From: Azolla caroliniana
Taxonomy: Eukaryota; Polypodiophyta
Direction of reading: 5' to 3'
DNA length: 64,000 bases
Assembly (NCBI GenBank): GCA_043228905.1
Contig: JBHGNT010000015.1
Span: forward strand, 3,596,001 to 3,660,000
A program made the translations under genes and the position numbers. Every line of letters starts with the position of its first letter. Position 1 is the first letter of the stretch. Shown here one piece after another: positions 44,069-53,000 of the stretch. A model generated the notes under the pieces. The model searched no databases and was not told the DNA's origin. It worked only from the letters and a program-made list of their open reading frames with translations.

Positions 44069-47000
44069 ATGTCTTCAAAGAGAATCGAGCGCGAGGACTC
44101 CAGGTAGGCCTCTGACACTGTGGACATTTTTGTAAATATGTTTCGTCACTCTAGAACTCGATACGCCGTATCGAGTTCATGTATACAATACAAACTTTAT
44201 ACATGAACTCGATACGCCGTATCGAGTTCATAATTTGTTTTTGCTTTTTAAACGGGAACTCGATACGGCGTATCGTCGCTCTAGAACTCGATACGCCGTA
44301 TCGAGTTCCCGTTTAAAACCTAAACTTTAAACACGAACTCGATACGCCATATCGAGTTCGTGTTTAAATTTCAAACTTTAAACGGGAACTCGATACGGCA
44401 TATCGAGTTCCTCTGCTTTCTTTACTTTTTAAATAGGAACTCGATACGCCGTATCGAGTTCCTGTTTAAAAAGCAAAGAAAGCAGAGGAACTCAATACGG
44501 CGTATCGAGTTCCCGTTTAAAGTTTAGGATTTAAACAGGAACTCGATACGCCGTATCGAGTTCCTGTATAAAAGAAGGCTCTGAGAGAGAAAATTTGTGT
44601 TTTTGGGGTAACAAATAATTATGGTGTAGAAAAGATATCAAATTGTCTGGCAAAATCAGTCTTTTTTATGTTGATTTCCTTACTTTTAAAAAAAAACATG
44701 TTCTAATTATAGGGGTTTTATGACCTACTTTAGCTTTAAATAGTAGAAAATGATCCACAAATTGCCTTTACGATAGCAAATTCTCCTCAATATAGGTTTG
44801 GAATCTATATAAGTCATACCTACTATTTAAAAGAATATATAACCCTGTTTACTTATTACGATATATATTTTCTAGGTTGAATAGCCCTGCCTATAATAGA
44901 TTTTTGAATATAGGACTGCTAGTGAGAACTGTTCTTCATGTTAATATACAACCTTAATCTACGTGACCACCTAACTTATGTTTTTGCATATACTTTCTTA
45001 AATAGGTCGTTTGAGAACCTGTCGGACCGACCCGTGAAGAAAATAAAGCTTCGCATACAAGGTTCTCCAATCGAAGCCCAGACCAAGGTAGCTCCTGAGA
45101 TCATGAAGAGAGGGAAAAAGCTTCTCTTTAACGAAGAGACAAAATCTCAGCCACATAGTGATGTTAGCCAAAAGAAACTTGTCGCCGCTACTGGAGGTGA
45201 AGACCTTCCTGACCGAGATCTAACGGACAAGGAATGGTGTATGCAATATGTCGACTCAAAGAAAAAAGTCGTATTGTATACAACAAAGAAGAAGGGTGAG
45301 GGGCAGCTTGGAAAGGAAACCCCATTTATGTATGGCCGTATTCTACGATTTGACTACGAAGATGCAGATTCGGCCAACATACTGGTAATGATAGAGTGCT
45401 CCAAGGGGGTACGTAAAGTGTTCCTTTCAGAAGACCTTTTAGTAAAGGAATCTTGTGGGCCAGAAGCATTCAAAAAAGATCTTGAAAGCTCACAAAACCT
45501 TATTGTTACCTTGAGGCCTTATATACAAGGCCATGTAACTCTAAGAGATGAAGTGCCCTCCCCATTGAAGGCCACAAAAAGGGTATCCAAAGTCCAGTCA
45601 AGACCACCAAAGAAGAAGACAACCAAAATGTCAGATACGGATTCAACAAGTGAAAACGAAGAGGAGGATAATAAGGGGACGCCAGGAGCTGAGCTGGCCT
45701 CGGGTGTTTTGTCATCCGAGCAGAATAAGATAAGGAGAGAGTTAATGCAACGGAAACTGGTCAGGAAAGGGCAAGTGTTTAATTTGCCTATAACACACAT
45801 CCATCGGCCCCCTATTGATGAAAAAACAAGTCGACGACCACTTGAGATTAGAGAGCCACACCGCATGCATGTTCAAAATCTCAAGAAAAAAATGAAAATT
45901 AATCCTCATGCCACTGTGGTGCCTTTTATTGTTATGGTAGATCCTGAAGAATGTGAAACCATTGAAGATTTTGATATTAGAAAGCATGATCAATATAATT
46001 ATTTTGTCATTGGTGGATCGCATTCAGCAGAGGCACGTCGGCAACTTGTGAGAGAACATCCAACAACTTTCTTCTTCAAGTATGCCGAGTGCAAAATTTA
46101 TGTTGGGCTCACAACCGAAGAGGCTAAGCTGTTGGCATGGGACCATAATAATGATAATGACTATAGGCAGAAAATGTCATCCATTGAGCGTATACGGTTC
46201 TTCCACCACGAGTATTTAGATGTGAAACAAAAGTTTGGTGTGAAGTTACATCCAGGCCTTCGACGTCAATGTCTGCATGAAGTCGGCATTGTGGGAGATG
46301 ATAATGTTAGGTCCGATGTTCTTCGAAAGTATGAGTCTTGGTTTCAATTGGCGTTTAGAGATGGAGAAGTATGGAACCTACAAGATCAAATCTTCTCAAT
46401 GTGGGAGAATAAGGAGGTAAAGGGTCAACGACAAAAGAAATGTAGGGTTGACCCTCAACTAGAGTTAAAGTCACAAGCCGCCAAGAAAATTGACTTGACA
46501 ATTGAAGAAGCGGCAGACGACATGAAACTGTCTCTATGGAGAGCGATGCAAGGTATTAAGGATGAGCAGCTTCTTGTGTCGGTTTTGTCAAGGGTTGTGG
46601 CGAAAGATTTAAGCCTTGAAGAAATGGTCACTGAGTTCAATAAGTAAGTCTTTCAAATACTGAAATTGTAGTCTATCTAGTGTAATTCAAAGTTCTAATC
46701 TTGATTTCTAATTTTACAGTCATAAGGTGTACATGAAGATCCAAGAAGTTATGATGAAACAACTTGGATGTATAACTTGGGAACAAGTGACCGAGGATTA
46801 TCCTCTAACGTCTTCGTATAAGGCGTTATCAGAGTATTTTATTGCATTCAAGGATTGGGTTAGTATTCATGGTTTTTCATTACCCTTTCATCATATGTAG
46901 AGCTTGTATAATAATACCTAATGTCCTATTGTTTCTATTAGAAACCGTGTCGAGGCAAGAAACAAGGAGAAGTTAAGGATATACACGATTTCCCTACATC

Positions 47001-48057
47001 CTTCCTTGCACATCTCGAGCGAGCCAGAAAAGAAAAGGATCGTCGCTTAGTCAAGGCGTACGAAATGGAGGAAGATGGCTCCTTTAAAAAATTTAGCCAC
47101 AAAAAAGATATTACGAGAGATCTTTACTACAATGTGGTTTGCGGTGATGTCATCGACTTGATCCAGAAGGTGCCAAAGAAGGAATATACGCTAATGATTG
47201 CGGATATTCCTTACGGATTTCGAATGGTTGGGTCATCATACGACGATGAACCGTTTAGGTTTAAACAATTGGAGAAGATGGTCAAGGATTTCGCTGAGCT
47301 AACGACCGCATCCTTGTGGCGAATAGTTGTCTTTCATAGTATGGACCAAGGGTACTCGGTAGCTCAAGCTTTGAGATCTCGTTGCCATGGCATCGAGAAC
47401 CTTGCATGGTAAGGATTATTTATAGGTGTCTTTCACTATATTGCATTTCTTAAGGTTGTTGAATCTATTCTTAACTCGATGTATTATTTTTTATAGGATC
47501 AAGACCAATGTAAATAGAGGGCCAACTTTTCGGTTCGTTAATGCCATTGAATACATAACGGTTGGCTACTTCGATGAAATTAAGAAACAGAGAATCAAAG
47601 AGCATTCTAATGAAGTGGGAGGTTCAAATCTGTTGGTATATCCAGCAGTGACACGGAAATTGCGACATGTCACCACGACAGAACGGGGACTTGTCAACCC
47701 ATACCAAAAACCTCAACGACTTATGATGCGCTTGATCGAGATGTTTTCTGTCGAAGGAGACTGGATATTAGATCTCTTTTCTGGCACAGGTATTCCTCGA
47801 ACTAGGGTAATGATCTTGAGATAACCAATCCCTTTTTTTTCGTTTGACAACTAAATCTTCTTGTTACTTACATCACAGGAACTAAGTCTGCATGTGCATT
47901 GAAGCTTTTTAGAAATACAGTTGCATTGGAGAAGGACGAGGACCAAGTTATATTTATTAATATGCGGATTAAGGCTTTGTGGGAGTGCCCAGACCAGGAT
48001 GAGGAGGTCGGTGCAAAGAACCTCGCCAATACAGAAAGGTTTCAACCTGCTTCGTGA
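44069..48057 (+). CDS. ParB-like domain/beta-class DNA amino-methyltransferase fusion, copy B
   Basis: Exons 44,069-44,103; 45,006-46,643; 46,720-46,858; 46,942-47,408; 47,497-47,789; 47,879-48,057. All junctions are GT-AG and the lengths sum to 2,751 nt, so the frame holds: 916 residues. About 83-180: a possible BAH-like region (WCMQYVDSKKKV...MYGRILRFDYED). About 190-235: Lys- then Glu-rich linker. About 266-411: ParB-like domain (NLPITHIH, VPFIVMVDPEE, VIGGSHSAEARRQL, AWDHNNDNDYRQ). About 663-870: methyltransferase, with DIPYGF (motif IV) before DLFSGTG (motif I), the beta-class order of the PF01555 type. It likely methylates the amino group of adenine or cytosine in DNA. A TGA at 48,055 removes an acidic tail of about 58 residues that copy A keeps. 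The catalytic part looks functional. Confidence 0.85.
44154..44563. repeat. Palindrome array in intron 1 of the copy B methyltransferase gene
   Basis: Nine units of a 25-bp dyad: arms GAACTCGATACG and CGTATCGAGTTC around a single central C or G. Starts at 44,154, 44,215, 44,256 (right arm cut short), 44,284, 44,335, 44,386, 44,437, 44,488 and 44,539. The last six are spaced exactly 51 bp; earlier gaps are 61, 41 and 28. Most full units match perfectly, and three have one substitution (44,335, 44,386 and 44,488). Neighbouring spacers are inverted copies of one another, so the whole array can fold into larger hairpins. Confidence 0.95.
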
Positions 48058-48231
48058 GAGCCTATTCCTCCGTTAGCCGGCGAACCGGGGGAGCTAATAG
48101 AGCTTGATGATGAGCTTATAGAAGATATTTCGTTGGCTCGGCTAATAGGGGAAACCAATGCACGTATAGTCGAAGACAGTTCTACACAAGATGATGAAGA
48201 AAATGACGTTGATGAATTGATTGCTATGTAA
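48058..48231 (+). pseudogene. Acidic C-terminal tail of copy B methyltransferase, now beyond a stop
   Basis: The frame continues past the TGA at 48,055 as EPIPPLAGEPGELIELDDEL and ends at TAA 48,229-48,231 after DELIAM. Copy A encodes the same tail in frame (YEPIPPLAGEP...DTLLAM, to 51,254), so the stop in copy B is a secondary change that shortens the protein. Confidence 0.75.
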
Positions 48232-49242
48232 TAGACTCTATGAAGAAAATGACACTGACGATTTGTTAAGATTTCACATTATTAATACAAATTTTGGGTT
48301 TTACCTAGTGGATTCTATTCTTTATAATCTTCTATATGTTTCAATTTTATTTTTATATACTTGATTAGTAGATTTATGACATTGGTTTCACCGCGTGCAT
48401 AGCTGACTACCAAACTTATGGAGAAACATGAACTAGTTTAAATTGAGGCTGATTTTGGTCCAAGCTAACCTTAACAGAACATGGCCCTATAATTGTTGCC
48501 ATAACTGTCCATGTTGTTATTATGGATCTTTGTCTTCTATTGTTAAAACTATTATGTTTCTATTCCATTGCTGCTTAGATTGTGTAGTGTGTTGATAATG
48601 GTTCCAGTTGCGTTATCGTTCGGAGTTTGATCTTGTGTGAATCACCTAAGCAATAGAGTAGATCAATTTTAAATACAGGTATGAAAGCCTAATAGGTTTG
48701 TTATTTCCACGACATTATCCTAAAGTTCACTGCCTTACATTGTCCACAATTATAAACATATGGTTTGATCCCATATGAACAAACTGAGGAATAGATTAGA
48801 TCAACTTTAAATACAAGTATTGAATACTTTAATAAGTTAGTTATTCCAATCACTTATCCTAATGTGCACTATCCTACATTTTCCACAATTACATACATGC
48901 ACGTATGGGTCAAAGTATAAATTATATCTCATTTTATTAGTATGGATACAAGTACACCTGATATTTTTGTAAAACTTACCTAATTAATATAAGTCTTTAA
49001 GTTAGTGTTTCCCTTGTCGCACAGTAGTGACATATTGAGCCATAGTTGAACTTTATTATGCCTACATTAACTTATCAACATGTCTAAACTTGCATGATTT
49101 CTAATGATCTCCACTCGTAGATCTATCATGTATTTTTATATTTGCAAATTCTCATCAAGTTGAGGAACATGTGATACCAGTGCATCCAATTTTTGTAGAG
49201 AGGGTGTATTTGCTTCGTTTTAAGAAGATTCTACAAGTGGAA
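48232..49242. other. Untranslated right arm of copy B
   Basis: About 1.0 kb of AT-rich DNA between the methyltransferase gene and the right inverted repeat, with no supported frame. Copy A has an arm of the same size (51,255-52,400). Loose duplicated blocks occur (about 48,630-48,770 and 48,760-48,900: similar GATCAA/TTTTAAATACA and TTATCCTAA sequences). Confidence 0.6.
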
Positions 49243-49277
49243 TGTGCAATCCTTCCACTTGTGAACGCGAACGTGTT
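49243..49277 (-). repeat. Right terminal inverted repeat of copy B
   Basis: Inverse of 40,067-40,101. With the bases just inside it forms a hairpin: ACAAGTGGAA and TTCCACTTGT flank a 10-base loop (49,233-49,262). Copy A has the same hairpin at its right end. Confidence 0.9.
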
Positions 49278-49769
49278 TATGTTAGAATGTAAAACAGTGA
49301 GTTCACGGAGGCAACGACCTCGTGCTCACGATCTTCGCCACAGGCGGCGGTTACAACAGAGGCAACGACCTTTTCCTCTCTCTCTCACTCTCTGTACACA
49401 GTTACACACACTCTCTTCTTACGCCAACAAGAATGACAACAACTAACAAAAGTTTTCCCTAAGTCATATTTATACTAATATGACTTTTCGGCTATTTACA
49501 AATATAGCCTCGATGGACTCTCAGAAACATATTTACGAATATGTCTCTTCATCCGGTGAGCACTCCTCACCGAGTCTTCACCATCCGGCTCTCCGTAGCC
49601 GGGTACTCCTCATCCGGTTCTCACCGGGTCTACACCATCCGGTTCTCCGTAGCCGGGTACTCCTCATCCGGTTCTCACCGGGTCTTCACCATCCGGCTCT
49701 CCGTAGCCGGGTACTCCTCATCCGGTTCTCATCGGGTCTTCACCATCCGGAGGGACCTGTCTCCCAACA
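49278..49769 (-). repeat. Copia-2 5' LTR, right piece
   Basis: Continues the LTR interrupted at 40,066. Contains four 54-bp CCGG...CCGGG hairpin units (about 49,555-49,755) and ends CCCAACA next to the repeated host sequence AGAAGTG. Confidence 0.85.
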
Positions 49770-51254
49770 AGAAGTGATGATGAAGCAACTAGGTTGCTTA
49801 TCATGGGAACAAGTGACTGAAGAATATCCGATAACGCAAGGCGTTATTGAAATATTTCATTGCATTTAAGGATTGGGTGAGTATAACTCTTTGTTTGATC
49901 GATTTGTGGTGGTCCATCCCGTGTATCACTATAACTTTGTTGATGTCTTATTTTTTAGAAACCATGTCGGAGTAAGAGGCATGGTGAAATAAAGGATATA
50001 CATGACTTTCCAACATCCTTTCTTGCGCATCTTGAAAGGGCCAGAAAAGAGAAGGATCGACGCTTGGTAAGGGCGTTTGAGGTGGAAGATAACGGCACCT
50101 TCAAGAAGTTTAGCCACAGAAATGACATCACCAGAGATCTGTACTACAATGTTTATTGTGGGGATGTTGCTGACATGATCCAGAAGCTGCCAAAGAAAGA
50201 GTATACATTAATGGTAGCTGATATTCCATACGGTTTTCGTATGGCTGGTTCGATCTACGATGACGAACCGTTTAGGTTCAAGCAGTTGGAAAAAATGGTA
50301 AAAGATTTCTCCGACTTGACCACTGCTTCCTTGTGGAGAATTGTAATATTTCATAGCATGGATCAGGGATATTCCATGGCTCAAGCGTTGAGATCTTGTT
50401 GCCATGGAATTGAGAACCTTGCTTGGTAAGGATTTTATCGAAAGCACTGTATCTCAATAGGAATTATATATTATAATTTAAACTGCTTATAACTTTTTTG
50501 TCAATGGTCTGGATTAAAACCAACATAAATAGGGGACCGACTTTTCGGTTCGTCAACGCAATGGAATATATAACAGTTGGTTATTATGACGAGATCAAGA
50601 AGCAAAGAATCAAGGAGCATTCGAATGAGGTGGGATGCTCTAACCTGCTCGTATATCCAGTCGTGACACGGAAGCTTCGACATGTGACCACGACTTAGCG
50701 TGGGCTTGTGAATCCCTACCAGAAGCCCCAACATTTAATGATACGCCTTGTGGAGATGTTTTCGAATGAAAATGACTGGATATTGGACTTGTTTTCTAGC
50801 ACAGGTAAATGGTCAAATAATTTTCCTTAATGTGTTGAAGGTTTTATTTATATTTAGACCTATGATAATACTCATTATTTCTTATATATGGTGTTTATGC
50901 ACCACTTCAGCATGTGCTTTGAAGCTTTTCGGAAATTCGGTTGCATTGGAGAAAGATGAGGAGCAAGTGAACTTCATCAACATGAGGCTTCGCGCGCTTT
51001 GGGAATGCCCCGATCAAGATGAGGAGGTAGGGGCCAAACATATGGCAGATACCGAACATTTTCAGCCTGCCTCCTATGAGCCGATTCCTCCTTTGGCCGG
51101 TGAACCTAGGGAACTCGTAGAGCTTGACGATGACTTAACGGAGGACCCCACGGTAGCGAGTCTATCTGGAGTGGATACTACTGCGCTAAAAGTGGATGAT
51201 AGTTCACCGATTGATGATGTATCCAATGATATGGATACTCTCCTAGCGATGTAG
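49770..51254 (+). pseudogene. ParB-like/DNA methyltransferase fusion, copy A: exons 3 (rest) to 6
   Basis: Exon 3 resumes at 49,770 (EVMMKQLGCLSWEQVTEEYP) and ends at 49,876. Exon 4 is 49,959-50,425 and keeps the DIPYGF motif. Exon 5 starts near 50,512 and ends at 50,804. Exon 6 is 50,911-51,254. Damage relative to copy B: an 8-nt deletion in exon 3 (frameshift, about 49,835); no AG before exon 5 (the sequence reads GGTCTGGATT); TAG at 50,696; motif I changed from FSGTG to FSSTA, because a Gly codon became Ser and the next four codons (GTKS) are missing. The C-terminal acidic tail is intact, ending DDVSNDMDTLLAM. Confidence 0.82.
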
Positions 51255-52400
51255 TTAGAGTGTATAAAAAAACTTTTAATGTATTTACTTCTAATCAAGA
51301 TCTTTTAATCAATTCTATTTCCTAATATGATCCAATTTATTTGTTTATATGGTGTTATATTATGTTTTAATTAATGTGTTGCTATATTTATATCTTGTGG
51401 CACATATTTATTAAATTTGTTGGACTATCATCTAAGTATATAGTTAAGATCAAAGAAAATGTATGTTCATTCTTCATATTTACCCATCAATTGTGTTTAT
51501 AAAACTTAGTTCCATGTTTGCTATTGCCAATCACTTTTTGAATTTATTATACTTATAGAATAACTATGATAAATAACATTTACGGGGACTGAAGGAGGCA
51601 TTGTAGATATTGGGGAGTATTTGCTTTATAAGAGGGGATTGTACAACAATAATCATGTTTCTATGGTTGATGGTTGATGGTTGTCTGGACTGGATGTATG
51701 GAGGGCTAGATTATTATTACTCCATTTGTATATATGTGTTTAACCTCTTGATTTAGTGTTTATGTGTAGACAATCAAATGAAAATTGTAATGCATGCTTT
51801 AACGTTAATTCCAGAGAGTTATCTCTATTATGGCACCCAAAAATTTAGCACTACCTATACCTTAACAATAGTCATATATGTTTTGGGTATATTATTGTAT
51901 GTCTAATGTAATGTAAACCAGTAGTTATGAGTACGCTTTCTACTTCTAATTTTCATGTGTTGTCATGAACATATACATTTGGTATTATATCCTAATGATC
52001 TTTACTAACTATTAGTCATTATATATTGTATTCAATAATATGTAAATATCAATTTCTCAAATAGCATATACACCTCTCTTGGAAAGTTTAACCACTGTAA
52101 ACCTATGCTATTAACATCTCGCAAAAATGGAATTCTTGTTTGTTAATGCTTTAGTCAAATAATTAATTTGTATAAAATGAATGCGCGGTAAAAACCAACC
52201 CTAAATTTGTAAACATTGCAAGAATAAATCTAGTACATTTATATTTTCTCCAATAAATAGCATGTTCTCATGGTATAGAGATGTATCCGATTAATAAATC
52301 AATAAATTCACCCTATGTGGTTTATCATGTGATACTGGTGCACGTCATATTTCACAACAAGCTAAAATTGTGTGACTATAAAGGGAATCTAAAAGTGGAA
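51255..52400. other. Untranslated right arm of copy A
   Basis: AT-rich, no supported frame. It matches the right arm of copy B in position and length (about 1.1 kb). The inner part of the right-end hairpin, AAGTGGAATGCGCGATCC, starts at 52,393. Confidence 0.6.
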
Positions 52401-52435
52401 TGCGCGATCCTTCCACTTCTGAACGCGAACGTGTT
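52401..52435 (-). repeat. Right terminal inverted repeat of copy A
   Basis: Reverse complement begins AACACGTTCGCGTTC and pairs with 922-956. The AATG duplication follows at 52,436-52,439 and the interrupted LINE frame resumes. Confidence 0.9.
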
Positions 52436-52439
52436 AATG

Positions 52440-53000
52440 GCCTTTCCAAGGGATGCGAGTGTTTCCATACTCTCTTCTTTAATCCCACAGACGACAATGT
52501 TCTTTGATCGTCGTTCACGTTCTTTCAATTCTCATACATCTATGCTTTCTATATTCTTCTCTTAATGCATCACATGCATATTAGATGAGTTTGATACCAC
52601 ATCCCCACCACATACATCGGCCCATGACTTCATTGTACATAGATTTTTCATCTCACTTACATCCCGCCTCATCATGTCCAATTTTTCTTCTTTTAATGTT
52701 TCCTTTAACTCAATCTTGTTAAGGCTCAAAAGAAGCTCTTTTACATTCTTGAATCTCTTCTTGAAGCTTTGCAACCACTTGCTTAAGACTTTCATTCTCA
52801 ATGACAACACTTTGGAACTTAGAATTCTTTTTCATTAACATCCTAATCTCTTCACCTTGCTTGTTTATGGTTTCTTGAAGAGAAATCAAGTGACTCATAG
52901 GCATTTTGTCCATTGCATTGGAATCGAGATTTGTTGGTGATCTCAGCTCATTATCAATCATACCCCCGAACTTTGCAGCGGCTTTACGAGTGTTTGCCAT
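52440..53000 (-). pseudogene. LINE ORF1-type protein, N-terminal part
   Basis: Minus strand from ATG at 53,000: MANTRKAAAKFGGMIDNELR, then a coiled coil (LISLQETINKQGEEIRMLMK...). The frame breaks near 52,720 and continues in another frame with KSWADVCGGDV and ERRSKNIVVCGIKEESMETL, the start of the RRM-like domain of LINE ORF1 proteins. At 52,440 it is cut by copy A and continues at 921 (IGDFFSMHYG). Stops near 52,562 and 52,530 show it was already decayed or decayed later. Confidence 0.65.

Larger units (their letters stand above)
40067..49277. mobile_element. DNA transposon copy B (DUF7869-like plus ParB-methyltransferase), 9.2 kb, uninterrupted
   Basis: A complete element inserted in the Copia-2 5' LTR, with inverted repeats at 40,067-40,101 and 49,243-49,277. 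The flanks are TATC (40,063-40,066) and TATG (49,278-49,281). The intact LTR at 29,749 reads TATG here, so the left copy has one substitution. Two divergent genes fill it: a leftward DUF7869-like gene (40,421-43,201) and a rightward six-exon ParB-methyltransferase gene (44,069-48,057), with a 9-unit palindrome array in intron 1. No other gene is seen. Since it lies inside Copia-2, which lies inside copy A, it moved after both. Confidence 0.92.
29749..49769 (-). mobile_element. Copia-2 retrotransposon in exon 3 of the copy A methyltransferase gene
   Basis: Minus-strand Copia element. The 3' LTR is 29,749-30,367. The 5' LTR starts at 39,883, is split by copy B, and ends at 49,769. The host sequence AGAAGTG (29,741-29,747) is repeated right after the element (49,770-49,776). 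Joining the flanks restores the exon 3 frame (YMKIQEVMMKQLG), as in copy B. A TGGTATCAGAGC primer-binding site is at 39,869-39,880 on the minus strand. Copia-3 is inserted at its gag start codon. Without Copia-3 and copy B it is about 5.4 kb. Confidence 0.9.
922..52435. mobile_element. DNA transposon copy A (DUF7869-like plus ParB-methyltransferase), filled with nested insertions
   Basis: The element is bounded by 35-bp inverted repeats (922-956 and 52,401-52,435, two mismatches) and flanked by the direct repeat AATG (918-921 and 52,436-52,439). Removing Gypsy-1, the pol-less LTR element and Copia-2 leaves about 9.0 kb, close to the 9.2 kb of copy B. Gene order and orientation are the same as in copy B: a leftward DUF7869-like gene and a rightward six-exon ParB-methyltransferase gene with a palindrome array in intron 1. 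Both genes are dead. The proteins of the two copies differ at many positions, so these are diverged members of one family, not a recent duplication. Confidence 0.88.

Noticed and set aside
43921-44127. Cys/Leu/Ala-rich 68-codon minus-strand frame
   Set aside because: It is the translation of the GAGCACA simple repeat in the leader of the methyltransferase gene, so low-complexity and not a gene.
44154-44563. CRISPR-like array
   Set aside because: Regular repeats with spacers, but each repeat is a full palindrome, the spacers are inverse copies of one another, and it lies in an intron of a eukaryotic gene. It is a dyad array, not CRISPR.
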